Assembly: GCA_963780865.1 (NCBI GenBank)
Contig: CAWADT010000022.1
Span: 131,470 to 195,469, forward strand
DNA length: 64,000 nt
Direction of reading: 5' to 3'
Source of the DNA: FEN-1073 sp963780865
Lineage (GTDB): Bacteria; Chloroflexota; Anaerolineae; Anaerolineales; RBG-16-64-43
The notes under the pieces: generated by a model
Told to the model about the DNA's origin: nothing
Seen by the model: the letters and a program-made list of their open reading frames with translations, nothing else
Databases searched by the model: none
Made by a program: the position numbers and the translations under genes
In this document: piece after piece, positions 1-9,268 of the stretch
Layout: every line of letters begins with the position of its first letter
Position numbering within the stretch: position 1 is the stretch's first letter

Positions 1-1
1 G

Positions 2-259
2 GGCGGGAAATTGCAGTGGAGCGCGCAAGAAACGGACGCCGGAGTAGTTCAGGCCGACGCGCCTTCCGCGGAAGGCCTGATCAAGGAATTGGCTCTCGGC
101 CAATCCCTTTGCCTGGTGGATCCGACGGACGCGTTCTGGCAATCGATTCAGAACGGCGCCGATCCGTTTATGCGCTACGACACGCATTGGAGCGCAGTCG
201 GGCACGAACTGGTGGCGGACGGGATCCTGGCCGTTCTCCATTCGGGGATGTGCACTTAA
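2..259 (+). CDS. AlgX/AlgJ-like SGNH-fold protein, C-terminal fragment
   Basis: Only the last ~85 residues are in the window; the frame is open from base 2. The segment around bases 170-230 encodes YDTHWSAVGHELVADGI, the D-T-H-W block that forms part of the active site in AlgJ/AlgX/DltD-like SGNH O-acetyltransferase partners. Its TAA stop overlaps the ATG of the following MBOAT gene (TAATG), so the two are translationally coupled. In such loci the pair transfers acetyl groups to an exported polysaccharide: the MBOAT moves acetyl across the membrane and the SGNH protein attaches it. The substrate here is unknown. Confidence is moderate because most of the protein is missing. Confidence 0.7.
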   Translation, partial: GGKLQWSAQETDAGVVQADAPSAEGLIKELALGQSLCLVDPTDAFWQSIQNGADPFMRYDTHWSAVGHELVADGILAVLHSGMCT

Positions 260-1694
260 TGACCCTCTCTTCGCCGATATATCTTTTATTCCTCGGAATC
301 GTCTGGCTGGCCGTGCGTTTCCTTCCCGGCGCCCGGGCGAAAAAATATTCCTTGCTGGCGGCGAGCCTTGTTTTCTACGCGCTGCTCGACCTGCGGTATT
401 TGGCGCTGCTGCTCTTAGTGGCCATCGTCGCCTACGGATTGGGATTGGGCATCGGGCGCGGATGGAAGGCGGGAGTGTGCGCGGGGATCGGCATTGCATT
501 CGCTCTCTTCGTCCTCGCAGCGTATAAATATTCCGCCCTATGGCTGCCGGTCGTTACTCGAATTCCGCTGCCCGGGTTCAGCCGGGATCGGTTCGATCCC
601 ATGGGATGGCTTCTCCCGGTGGGAATTTCGTTTTATACCTTCCAGGCGATTTCTTATCTCATCGATATATCCCGCGGCCGGGTAAAACCTGTCCGGGAGA
701 TCGCGGATTTCGGTTTGTATTTGATCTTTTTCCCGAAGATCATCGCCGGCCCGATCGTGCGGCCCACTGACTTCTTCCGGGATATCGCGCCGGGCCCGCA
801 GCCGGCCGGGCGCAAAGACCTCGCGGGGATTTTCTCCCTGTTCCTCCGCGGCCTGTTCAAAAAAGTGGTCATTGCGGATTCACTGGCCGGCCTGGCCGGG
901 ATCGGATTTCAGGCGGCGGCGATGCCGTCGGCCTCGGTTTTCGCGGCACCGATCTATTGGCGGAGTTTCTACCTGTTCGCCATTCAGATTTACGCCGATT
1001 TTTCCGGATACACCGACATCGCCCGCGCCTCCGCCAGGCTCCTGGGGATCCGGCTACCGGAAAATTTCAGCTACCCGTACTTCGCCACGTCGATCACGGA
1101 GTTCTGGAATCGCTGGCACATGAGCCTGACCCAATGGTTCCGGGAGTACGTTTTCTTCCCGTTGAACCGGACGCTGCAGAGGTCTTTTCGCAAAGTCGGT
1201 TCGGCAATTCTTCAGGCCGCGACGAATGTTTTCACCATGCTGCTGATCGGGCTTTGGCACGGCGCGGGCCTCACCTTTCTGGCCTGGGGGTTGTGGCACG
1301 GCGTTCTCCTCAGCGCCGAGAAATTCTGGAATCGAAAACCGGGTTCGGCGGGATGGAAGATTTTTCGGGGCTGATCGCATTCCATTTGGTCGCCGTGGGT
1401 TGGGTTCTCTTTCGATCCGATTCCCTTCCGGCCGCGATGCGATTTTTTGCGGGAATGGCGGCGGGCGGACAATGGTTCCTGCTGGGGGAGTGTGTCCTGT
1501 CCGTTGCGGCCGCGGGGATGGCCCTCGCCCTGACCGACGCGCCCGGGTTTGGTTTTCTTCCGCCTGCTTTGCTTTCCTCAAGGATCGTCCGGGTACTCGT
1601 TTCCACGGCCGCTGTGCTCTCCATCGGCGTCATTTGGATTTTGGGATGGGCAACTGGCGGAGCCAGCCTGCCGTTCATCTACGGAAGCTTCTGA
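259..1694 (+). CDS. MBOAT-family O-acyltransferase (AlgI-like), frameshifted
   Basis: Polytopic membrane acyltransferase of the AlgI/DltB family. The first frame (259-1374) carries FWNRWHMSLTQWF and LLIGLWHGAGLTF; the His in GLWHG is the family's catalytic histidine. That frame stops at 1374 after KIFRG, while the usual C-terminal continuation (GLIAFHLVAVGWVLFRSDS, the WVLFR block) lies in another frame ending at 1694. Adding one T to the TTTTT run near 1361-1365 gives KIFSGLIAFHLV and joins both parts into a protein of about 478 residues, the normal family length. The start at 259 overlaps the upstream stop. Either a sequencing or assembly deletion or a genuine inactivating mutation; the sequence alone cannot decide. 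Confidence 0.85.
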
Positions 1695-1743
1695 ACGGCA
1701 GCTTGGACTGAGCGGCCGTTTTCCACATCACAAAAAACGGGCA

Positions 1744-1763
1744 AGGGGAAACACCATTCCCCT
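1744..1763 (+). terminator. weak hairpin after the acetyltransferase locus
   Basis: A 7-bp stem (AGGGGAA/TTCCCCT) with a 6-nt loop lies 50 bases after the MBOAT stop. The T tract behind it is poor, so termination is uncertain. Confidence 0.3.
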
Positions 1764-1772
1764 CCGCCCTTC

Positions 1773-1801
1773 CTTATAAAATGGTCGACGCAATTTATAA
1801 T
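1773..1801 (+). promoter_or_regulatory. putative sigma70-type promoter of the PIG-L gene
   Basis: A perfect TATAAT (1796-1801) lies 17 bp after a weak -35 (CTTATA, 1773-1778). It is followed by AAGGAG (1814-1819) and the ATG at 1825. The spacing is right for a short leader. Confidence 0.45.
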
Positions 1802-1824
1802 GGGCTGAAAACCAAGGAGCGTTT

Positions 1825-2613
1825 ATGCCCGAAAATCCGTCTTCCCTTTCCGATGCGTCCATCCCCGAACGCGCTGTGGCCAAAGTCGACCCGCACGCCG
1901 AACCGCCCGCGCCAAAAAGCGTGATGACGATCAACGCGCACCCCGACGACCAGGAATTCACGGTCGCCGGGACGCTCGCCAAATGGGCCCGCGCCGGGTG
2001 CGCCGTCATCGCGGTGTGCGTCACCGACGGCAACTCGGGCAGCAACGATCCGGCCAAAGGAATCGGCTACAAGCCCGAGCTGGCCCGCCTGCGCCAGGGT
2101 GAGCAGCGCGAGGCGGGGGCGGTGATCGGCGTGAAGGAGACAGTCTTCCTGCATCAGCCGGACGGGGAGCTGCAGCCCACGCTTGCGCTGCGCCGTGACC
2201 TGACCCGACTGATACGGAAATACAAACCCGAGGCGGTGATCTGCGGCGATCCGACGGCGCGGTTCTATGGAAATTCCTATATGAACCATCCCGATCACCG
2301 CGCCGCCGCCGACGCCGCCTGCGACGCGGTGTTTCCTTCGGCCGGAACGCGCCTGATCTTTCCGGAGCTGCTCGCCGAAGGCTTTCCGCCGCACAACGTG
2401 AAACGCCTATACCTTCATGGGTCCGAAAAACCGGACGCCTGGATCGACATCACCGCGACCATCGACGTGAAAATCCGCGCGCTGCGCTGCCACCGCTCGC
2501 AAGTGGGCGAGGGAGAAGATCTTGACCGAAGGATGCGCGAGTGGGCGGAAGAGGACGGATCGCCGCGCGGGATGAAATACGCCGAGGCGTTCCGCGTGAT
2601 GGTGTTGGAGTGA
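1825..2613 (+). CDS. PIG-L family N-acetylglucosamine-type deacetylase
   Basis: LmbE/PIG-L fold metal-dependent deacetylase of 262 residues, the usual family length. The zinc-binding motif AHPDDQE is at residues ~37-43, and the second His motif NHPDHRAA is at ~153-160. These enzymes remove acetyl groups from GlcNAc-type sugars, for example in mycothiol/bacillithiol or glycolipid pathways; the substrate cannot be told from the sequence. The start is supported by AAGGAG eight bases upstream and the TATAAT before it. The position after an O-acetylation locus may be coincidental. Confidence 0.88.
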   Translation: MPENPSSLSDASIPERAVAKVDPHAEPPAPKSVMTINAHPDDQEFTVAGTLAKWARAGCAVIAVCVTDGNSGSNDPAKGIGYKPELARLRQGEQREAGAVIGVKETVFLHQPDGELQPTLALRRDLTRLIRKYKPEAVICGDPTARFYGNSYMNHPDHRAAADAACDAVFPSAGTRLIFPELLAEGFPPHNVKRLYLHGSEKPDAWIDITATIDVKIRALRCHRSQVGEGEDLDRRMREWAEEDGSPRGMKYAEAFRVMVLE

Positions 2614-2630
2614 AAAAGAGTGGTCATCAA

Positions 2631-2835
2631 GCCCGCGTGCATTAAGCGGGCATCCAGGAATTGTGTTCGTCATGCCCGCGTGTACCTAGCGGGCATCCAG
2701 AAGAAGAGTGATTGATGCTTGCAAAGCATGGACTGGATCCCCGCTTAGAACACCCTCGCTTCGCATTCATCCCGGCTCATGAACCAAACTCGAGCCGAGA
2801 TGCTGCGCGAGGGCAGGCGCGGGGATGACATCGGT
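2631..2835. repeat. palindromic intergenic repeat complex
   Basis: Between the PIG-L gene and clpB lie consecutive short hairpins: GCCCGC...GCGGGC at 2631-2651, a second at 2672-2696 (ATGCCCGC...GCGGGCAT), then a GGATCCCCGC / GCGGGGATGAC pair spanning about 2735-2830. They resemble REP/MITE-type dispersed repeats. No gene is visible in 2614-3016. Confidence 0.6.
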
Positions 2836-2955
2836 CTATCCGATGATCGATACCATCATGGGACCGAGTCGGCCTCGCATAGAGTTCGACGCGGCTTGCT
2901 CTGGGAAATAAACGCTTTTATGATATTCCGAATGTATCGTTGAACCCGTGGGTTA

Positions 2956-3004
2956 ACCCCTCCCCTATCCCCTCCCGAAATTGGGGAGGGGATAGGGGAG
3001 GGGT
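2956..3004. repeat. perfect 21-bp inverted repeat just before clpB
   Basis: A C-rich arm (2956-2976) is exactly complementary to a G-rich arm (2984-3004), with a 7-nt loop. The right arm ends 3 bases before the GAGG ribosome-binding site (3008-3011) of clpB, so a transcript starting upstream would carry a very stable hairpin immediately before the start codon. Confidence 0.8.
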
Positions 3005-3016
3005 AATGAGGCCAAT

Positions 3017-5606
3017 ATGAACCTCGACCGATTTACCGAACGGGCACAGGAAGCGGTTTCCGACGCGCAACAAACCGCGCTGGAATTCCACCATGCCTAC
3101 ATCGAGCCGGCCCACATTCTTCGGGCGCTCCTGCATCAGGAGCAGGGCGTAGCCTCGCAAGTGATCTCCGGCGCAGGCGGAAACCCGCAGGCGCTGGAAT
3201 CCGAGCTGGACAGCGAGCTGAGCGCCATGCCGAAAGTCGGCGGGGATTCCTCGCAGATCAGCCTATCACGCCAGGGGTCCGAAGCGCTCTCGGCGGCCGA
3301 GCGCGAAGCCGCGGCGATGAAGGACGAATACGTCTCCACCGAACACATCCTGCTGGCGCTGGCCGAGACGATGCCGATCCTGCGCAGGCACAACCTCGGG
3401 AAGGATCCGTTGCTCAAGGCGCTCGCCGCCATCCGCGGCAGCCAGCGCGTCACTTCCCAAAATCCGGAAGCCACCTATAACGCGCTCGAAAAATACGGGC
3501 GCGATCTCACCGCCATGGCAACGCTGGGCAAACTCGATCCGGTGATCGGCCGCGACGAAGAGATCCGGCGCGTGATCCAGATTCTTTCGCGGCGGACCAA
3601 AAACAACCCGGCGCTGGTGGGTGACCCCGGTGTGGGCAAGACCGCTATCGCCGAGGGGTTGGCGCAGCGCATCGTGCGCGGCGACGTGCCCGAAGGATTG
3701 AAGAACAAACGCCTGATCCAGCTGGACATGGGCGCGTTGGTGGCGGGGGCCAAGTTCCGCGGCGAATTCGAGGAGCGGTTGAAGGCGGTATTAAAGGAAG
3801 TGACCGAATCCGACGGGCGGGTGATTCTGTTCGTCGACGAGCTGCACACGGTGGTGGGGGCCGGAGCGGCCGAGGGCGCGATGGACGCGGGCAACATGCT
3901 TAAGCCGATGCTGGCCCGCGGCGAACTGCATCTGATCGGCGCAACCACCCTTGACGAATATCGCAAATACGTGGAAAAGGACGCCGCCCTCGAGCGCCGC
4001 TTCCAGCCGGTGCCGGTGGAGGAGCCGTCGGTCGAGGATACGGTCTCCATCCTGCGCGGCTTGAAGGAGAAGTACGAACTCCATCATGGAGTGCGCATCA
4101 CCGACCCGGCCGTGATCGCCGCCGCCACGCTTTCGCAGCGCTACATCACTGACCGCAGGCTGCCCGATAAGGCCATCGACCTGATCGACGAAGCGGCCGC
4201 GCGGATGCGGACCGAGATCGAACTCCAAGCCCCAGGCGCTGGATACGGTGGACCGGCAGATCATGCAGCTCGAGATCGAGCGCGAGGCGCTGCGAAAAGA
4301 GAGCGATAAAGCCAGCCGCGAACGGCTGAAGGGAATCGAAAAACAGCTCGCCGACCTGGGCGAGGAATCCCACCGCCTGAATGGCCAGTGGCAGAAGGAA
4401 AAGCAGGCGATCCTCGCGATGCGCTCGGTGAAGGAGCAGATCGAACGGGTGAAACTGGAGATCGAGCAGGCCGAGCGGCGCGCCGATCTGGAGGCGGCCG
4501 CGCGGCTGCGCTATGGAACGCTGCGCGATCTGGAAGCCAAACGCGCCGAGGCCGAAAAGCGGCTGGGCGAAATGAATTCGGGCGGCCCGCGCATGCTCAA
4601 GGAAGAAGTGGACGCCGAGGACATTGCCGCCGTGGTGGCCAAGTGGACCGGCGTGCCGGTGGCGAGGCTGCTGGAGGGGGAGATGGAAAAAATGGTGCAC
4701 ATGGAAGACCGGCTGCACCTGCGCGTGGTGGGGCAGGACGAGGCGGTGCGGGCGGTTTCCAACGCCGTGCGCCGCGCGCGCGCCGGATTGCAGGATCCCA
4801 ATCGGCCGCTGGGTTCGTTCATCTTCCTTGGTCCGACCGGCGTGGGTAAAACGGAACTCGCCCGTACCCTGGCGGAGTTCCTCTTCGACGACGAGCAGGC
4901 AATGGTGCGGATCGACATGGGCGAGTATCAGGAAAAGCACACCGTCTCGCGCCTGATCGGCGCCCCGCCCGGATACCTCGGGTACGAGGAAGGCGGCCAG
5001 CTCACCGAAGCCGTGCGCCGGCGCCCGTACGCCGTGGTGCTACTGGACGAGATCGAAAAGGCCCACCCGGAAGTGTTCAACGTGCTGCTGCAGCTCCTGG
5101 ATGACGGGCGGCTGACCGACGGCCAGGGCCGGACGGTTTCCTTCCGCAACGTGGTCGTGATCATGACCAGCAACCTTGGCGGCGAGTTGTGGCTTGGTGG
5201 CGAGACCGTCACCCGCGAAGCGGCGCTGGAAGTGTTGCAGCGCGCGTTCCGGCCCGAATTCCTCAATCGGGTGGACGAGATCGTGATTTTCCGCCCGCTG
5301 GCGAAGGAGCAAATCACGCGCATCGTCGATATCCAGCTTAAGCGCGTGGAGAAACTCCTGGCGGACCGCGACATTAGGCTTGAGGTCAAACCGGGCGCGC
5401 GCGAATATCTGGCCGAGGCTGGATGGGATCCGGCTTACGGCGCGCGTCCCCTGAAACGCGCTATCCAGCGCGAATTGCAGGATCCGCTCGCCATGGAAAT
5501 ATTGCAGGGCGAATTATTACCCGGCATGACAGTCCGCGTCGACCGCGGGAAGGAAGGGCTGGCATTCGCCCCCGCGGCCAAAGGCAAAGCGGCAACCGGA
5601 TCGTAA
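3017..5606 (+). CDS. clpB: ATP-dependent disaggregase ClpB, single-base frameshift
   Basis: Hsp100 disaggregase that works with DnaK to rescue aggregated proteins in the cytoplasm. Order seen: N-terminal Clp repeats (residues ~1-145), NBD1 with Walker A GDPGVGKT (~202) and Walker B ILFVDELHT, the ClpB-specific coiled-coil middle domain, NBD2 with Walker A GPTGVGKT (~604) and LLDEIEKAH, and the C-terminal D2-small domain. The first frame runs to 4309 and the second from before 4248 to 5606. Removing one A of the pair at 4221-4222 turns EIELQAP into the family-typical EIDSKP and restores one 862-residue protein, the normal ClpB length. Start ATG 3017 has GAGG 5 bases upstream. No CIRCE or other heat-shock operator was seen. 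Confidence 0.93.
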
Positions 5607-5927
5607 CCGGGTTGGGGAATAGATTCGAGGCCTAAGCCGTTCCTGGTCATGTTAATCTCCATCCCCGGAGATCCGGTTTTGTTCAGCACAAAAATTTTGG
5701 AGACAGGCTGACGTTAAAAGATAAAGAATATCCGAAATAAAACTCGCAGGAGAGCATTTATCCCAACCAAAAACACGCTAAAATCCTCTGGCTGCCACGC
5801 GCGGCAAGGGGATGGCCAATTAATTAATTTCCAATTTACGGCCCCTTTACCCGGATCATGGGATGATACCCTCAAGGTTGAGTCCGTCGACCGCATTAGT
5901 AACCCCATAAGAAAGGAGGAAAATCCC
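5607..5927. other. intergenic, no gene seen
   Basis: 321 bases between clpB and the first pilin gene. Apart from the strong AAGGAGG-type ribosome-binding site at 5913-5919 nothing specific is recognisable. Confidence 0.5.
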
Positions 5928-6071
5928 ATGTTCAAGCAGCAAAGGAAAGGCCAAGGTCTTGTAGAGTACGCATTGATTCTGGTTCTGGTCGCCATCGTTA
6001 TCATCGTTATTTTGTCGGTCCTTGGTCCTGCAATCGGCAATGTTTTCAGCATGATTATCAATGGCATTTAA
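5928..6071 (+). CDS. Flp-type (IVb) pilin, copy 1
   Basis: A 47-residue prepilin. Residues 8-14 (GQGLVEY) fit the Flp cleavage motif G|XXXXEY, so cleavage after Gly8 would leave a mature peptide of about 39 residues: a single hydrophobic helix (ALILVLVAIVIIVILSVL) followed by GPAIGNVFSMIINGI. Such peptides are the major subunit of Tad/Flp pili and need a TadV-type peptidase and TadA/B/C machinery, none of which is in the window. GAAAGGAGGA at 5911-5920 is a strong ribosome-binding site. The gene is duplicated 320 bases downstream and is followed by its own terminator. Confidence 0.9.
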   Translation: MFKQQRKGQGLVEYALILVLVAIVIIVILSVLGPAIGNVFSMIINGI

Positions 6072-6097
6072 GTGACTCGTTGGATTAAATGGGTTTC

Positions 6098-6137
6098 ACC
6101 GACGGCCAAATGGACCTTTGGCCGTCGGTTCTTTTTC
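6098..6137 (+). terminator. Rho-independent terminator of pilin copy 1
   Basis: Perfect 13-bp stem (6098-6110 with 6117-6129), 6-nt loop, followed by a TTCTTTTTC tract. The core GACGGCCAA/TTGGCCGTC is the same as in the terminator of the second pilin copy. Confidence 0.9.
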
Positions 6138-6394
6138 GCTATTAGCCGGATTTCCATCTTCCGGGCAGTTCCCAAATGGAGAAAGCGACCTGATTTGTGC
6201 CGACAATTATTTTTAATGATTGAATATATGACTATAAGCATCCAATAAGGTTAATTATTTTGTGCAAAAAAACCATAAAAGAACGACCAAGTTTTTATTT
6301 CATTTTTACAGTATCGATTCCCAATAAATGAGATGATGTCAACAGGAATAAATCATTCGCCGAAGCCATCATTGATTGGAAAGGAGAAAACAAC
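6138..6394. other. AT-rich spacer between pilin copies
   Basis: About 250 AT-rich bases with no open frame of note. They probably hold the promoter of the second pilin gene, but no convincing -35/-10 pair could be fixed by eye. Confidence 0.4.
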
Positions 6395-6538
6395 ATGTTC
6401 AAGCAGCAGAGGAAAGGTCAAGGTCTTGTAGAGTACGCGTTGATTCTGGTTCTGGTTGCCATCGTCATCATCGTCATTCTGTCGGTCCTCGGACCCGCCA
6501 TCGGCAACGTTTTCAGCCAGATCGTCAACACCATCTAG
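6395..6538 (+). CDS. Flp-type (IVb) pilin, copy 2
   Basis: 47 residues. The first 41 (through ...GPAIGNVFS) are identical to copy 1; only the tail differs (QIVNTI instead of MIINGI). It has the same G|XXXXEY prepilin site and single hydrophobic helix. AAGGAG at 6381-6386 gives the start. The DNA differs at synonymous positions, so this is an older duplication kept by selection on the protein rather than a recent copy. It has its own terminator, so the two pilins are separate transcription units and could be expressed at different levels. Confidence 0.9.
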   Translation: MFKQQRKGQGLVEYALILVLVAIVIIVILSVLGPAIGNVFSQIVNTI

Positions 6539-6566
6539 GCGTTTCGAGTCCTTTCTACGAACGCGG

Positions 6567-6604
6567 ACGACGGCCAAGCCGCAAGGGCTTGGCCGTCGTT
6601 TTTA
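6567..6604 (+). terminator. Rho-independent terminator of pilin copy 2
   Basis: Perfect 14-bp stem (6567-6580 with 6586-6599), 5-nt loop, followed by TTTTT. Homologous to the terminator of copy 1. Confidence 0.9.
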
Positions 6605-6845
6605 ATTGTCATTTCTCCTCCGGTCCGCATGGCGTTCTTTACGCTCTTATGAGGGAGCGACCGTTTTTTCCTGCCCCTCGTCCGGTTCCATCCCCCCGAG
6701 AATTGATTTCCGCAGCGCTTTCTTTTGAATCAGGCCGGCTGAGAATTTCGTGAGAATTCCCGGCAAACCATGATTTCCCGCATTATTGTGGATAAAATAT
6801 TAGCCATACTTGGAAGGATAGCTCGAAAAAAGTAGGTCCTCGATC
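6605..6845. other. intergenic, no gene seen
   Basis: About 240 bases before the cupredoxin gene. No open frame with recognisable protein features and no clear promoter. Confidence 0.4.
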
Positions 6846-7265
6846 ATGAACTCCATGCGAAGAAATACATCGATAACATGTTGGGCGCTGCGGGGAGCGG
6901 CGATCGTCACGCTGATGCTCTCGCTTTCGGCGTGCAACGGTTTCATCTTCCCGTGGGCGTCCCACCCGACCGCGGAAGCCAGCCCGCAGGTGGTATCCGG
7001 CAAAACCGACATCATGATGGAGATGAACGGCTTCCATCCGGGTAAACTGACCGTGAAGGTCGGGACGACGGTTACCTGGATTAACAAGGATCCTTCCTAT
7101 CATTCCGTCATCGCGGACGGGGGAGAATTCAAAAGCGGACTGCTGGCCATCGGGCAACCGTTTTCCTATACCTTCGCTGCCGCGGGGACCTATCCTTATC
7201 ATTGCGGAGTCGACGGCGGACCGGGCGGGCAGGGCATGTCCGGCGAGATCACCGTGGTTCCCTGA
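6846..7265 (+). CDS. cupredoxin-domain lipoprotein (plastocyanin/amicyanin-like)
   Basis: 139 residues. A signal peptide ends in the lipobox LSLSAC (Cys30), so the protein is anchored outside the membrane. The rest is a single type-1 copper domain: MEMNGFHPGKLTVKVGTTVTW, then NKDPSYHSV with the first His ligand, and GTYPYHCGVDGGPGGQGM with the Cys and Met ligands. The His expected three residues after the Cys (YHCxxH in amicyanins) is Asp here, and the Cys-Met loop is longer. Copper binding may be altered, or the His before the Cys may take over; that is inference. Possible role: periplasmic or surface electron carrier. It stands alone between the pilins and a membrane protein. Confidence 0.82.
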   Translation: MNSMRRNTSITCWALRGAAIVTLMLSLSACNGFIFPWASHPTAEASPQVVSGKTDIMMEMNGFHPGKLTVKVGTTVTWINKDPSYHSVIADGGEFKSGLLAIGQPFSYTFAAAGTYPYHCGVDGGPGGQGMSGEITVVP

Positions 7266-7365
7266 AGTTCCGTTTCTCCTGGTTGTCAACTCCCGCGTCC
7301 TCGGCAGACAATCCGCCGAGGATGTGGTTTAATCCCACCATCCTCAATTTTCTCCGGCTTCTCGG

Positions 7366-9204
7366 ATGATCGATTTCCCTCTGGCAACTGCATCAGCCTG
7401 TCTGCCGGCATTTCTGGCTCTGGTGCTTCCGGGAGCGGCAATCCTCGCACTCCTCCCGGATCGACGCCGCGGGGCGGTGGAGCTGCTCTCCATCGCCTTT
7501 GGATTGGGATTATCGGTCGTCGCGCTGGGCGCGCTGATCGGACGGGTCGCGGGTTTCCGCTACGGACCGGCGCTGCTGATCGGCCTTGGAGCGGGTTGGA
7601 CGATCCTCGCGGCGGCGGGCCTCGCGCGAAAGAAATTCTCCCTCCGCTGGTCCGCATTCGCGGGTTTGGAATTTCTTGCCCTCGCCGGACTGCTCGCGCT
7701 TCGGTTGTATCAGGCGCGCGATTTGGCGCTGCCGGCCTGGGTGGATTCGGTTCACCACGTTTTCCTTGTGCGGTTGTTCCTCGAGGGCGGGGGGCTTCCC
7801 GCCGCGCTTGCGCCGTGGATCCCCGGGCCTTTCTATTATCACTTCGGGTTCCACGCCGCGGCCGCTTTGTTCGCCGCGGTTTCCGGGCTCGCCCCCGACC
7901 GGGCGGTGCTCCTCTTCGGGCAGATTCTCAACGCAGCCGCGGCGCTCTCCGCCTACCGGCTGTCGATGGCGCTGCGCCGGGACCGCCGCCAGGCGCTGCT
8001 CGTCCTCGCGCTGGTCGGTTTCATCTCGGAGATGCCGGCGTATTATCTGACCTGGGGGCGTTATACGCTGCTGGCCGGAATGGTTCTGCTGCCGCTGGCC
8101 ATGGCCGAAGCGATCGAGTACGCACTCCGTTCGCCGCGGCCGGCCTCGGCCGTGCGGCTGGCCATCCTCACCGCCGGCACGCTGCTGACCCACTACCTTA
8201 CCGGAATCCTCCTGGCGGTTTTCCTTCTGCTCATCGGCGGGTGCGTTCTCTTGCGCCGGAAATACCGGAGGCAACTCTCGGGATTGGCCGTGGCGGTGGC
8301 GGCCGGAACGGCGGCGGCGCTGCCCTGGCTGATCCCGATGCTGCGCTATAGCGCCGGCAGCGTCGGACTGGACGTCGTCGCGCCCGGCGGGGCGGTGGAT
8401 GCGATGTATTTCGCCAACTACGGCCAGTATCTGTGGAACCTGCTTGGTCCGCTGCGGAACTATCTGCTGCTCGGATTCGGCCTGCTCGGCGCCGTAGCCG
8501 CGCTTTTCCGGCGCGGACCGCTGCGGCTCTTCGCGGCGTGGGGGCTGGTGGTGGGAATGGAGACGCTGCCTTGGGGAGTGCGCCTCGCCCCGTTCCGGCC
8601 GGACCATCTGGCCATCATCGTTTTTCTGCCCGCGACCATCCTGGCGGCCAGAGGGTTAATCGCCCTGGCGGATTATCTGAACCGCCGCGTGCCGGCGATG
8701 CGCGCGGGATTCTTTTTCGGGGGACTCGCGCTTGGGTGCTGCGTCCTCGGCATTTGGCAGACGCGCACGATCGTCAATCCGGCCGCCGTGTTCGCCGCCT
8801 CCGACGACCGGCAGGCGGCCGTCTGGGTGGAGCAAAACACGCCCGCGGATTCAGTCTTCCTGATCAACGTCGTCCCATGGCAAAGCGGTTTGTACCGCGG
8901 GGTGGACGGTGGTTGGTGGCTGGAAGCGCTGGCGGGGAGGCGCACGCTGCTGCCGCCGATGCTATATAGTTTCGGCCCGCGGGAGTACATCGATCAGGTC
9001 GATGGGCTGGCCGCAACCGTCAGCACCCTCACGGGTTGCACCGGGGAGTTTTGGTCCGTGGTGCGAGCCCAGGGCGTCACCTACATTTACATTAAAGAAG
9101 GAACCGGATCACTCCAGCCGGACGGACTGGAAGAATGCCCTGGAATAGAGGAGGTTTTTCGCGCCGGGAAAGTGAGAATATACCGGATTGTGCCGGGGGA
9201 ATGA
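7366..9204 (+). CDS. polytopic membrane protein, GT-C glycosyltransferase-like
   Basis: 612 residues with about a dozen predicted membrane helices and a soluble C-terminal region (~440-612). The motif WVDSVHHV (~125-132) followed by a long extracellular loop resembles the first luminal loop of GT-C fold glycosyltransferases and of uncharacterised bacterial families of this kind, where an Asp is catalytic. A lipid-phosphate sugar donor would be expected. The family assignment is by architecture, not by a diagnostic motif. No good ribosome-binding site precedes ATG 7366. The next two genes make sphingoid bases, so a glycolipid role is conceivable but unproven. Confidence 0.6.
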   Translation: MIDFPLATASACLPAFLALVLPGAAILALLPDRRRGAVELLSIAFGLGLSVVALGALIGRVAGFRYGPALLIGLGAGWTILAAAGLARKKFSLRWSAFAGLEFLALAGLLALRLYQARDLALPAWVDSVHHVFLVRLFLEGGGLPAALAPWIPGPFYYHFGFHAAAALFAAVSGLAPDRAVLLFGQILNAAAALSAYRLSMALRRDRRQALLVLALVGFISEMPAYYLTWGRYTLLAGMVLLPLAMAEAIEYALRSPRPASAVRLAILTAGTLLTHYLTGILLAVFLLLIGGCVLLRRKYRRQLSGLAVAVAAGTAAALPWLIPMLRYSAGSVGLDVVAPGGAVDAMYFANYGQYLWNLLGPLRNYLLLGFGLLGAVAALFRRGPLRLFAAWGLVVGMETLPWGVRLAPFRPDHLAIIVFLPATILAARGLIALADYLNRRVPAMRAGFFFGGLALGCCVLGIWQTRTIVNPAAVFAASDDRQAAVWVEQNTPADSVFLINVVPWQSGLYRGVDGGWWLEALAGRRTLLPPMLYSFGPREYIDQVDGLAATVSTLTGCTGEFWSVVRAQGVTYIYIKEGTGSLQPDGLEECPGIEEVFRAGKVRIYRIVPGE

Positions 9205-9268
9205 TCGGATATACTTCCGGAAATTCATCCCTGGGATATATAAGTCGGAAGGGAGACGGAGAGGGTTT

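Noticed and set aside
2614..3016. CIRCE or other heat-shock operator upstream of clpB
   Set aside because: No TTAGCACTC-N9-GAGTGCTAA-like sequence; only repeat hairpins are present.
4146..4940. 264-codon open frame antisense to clpB
   Set aside because: Shadow of the ClpB middle and NBD2 coding sequence; no ribosome-binding site or motif.
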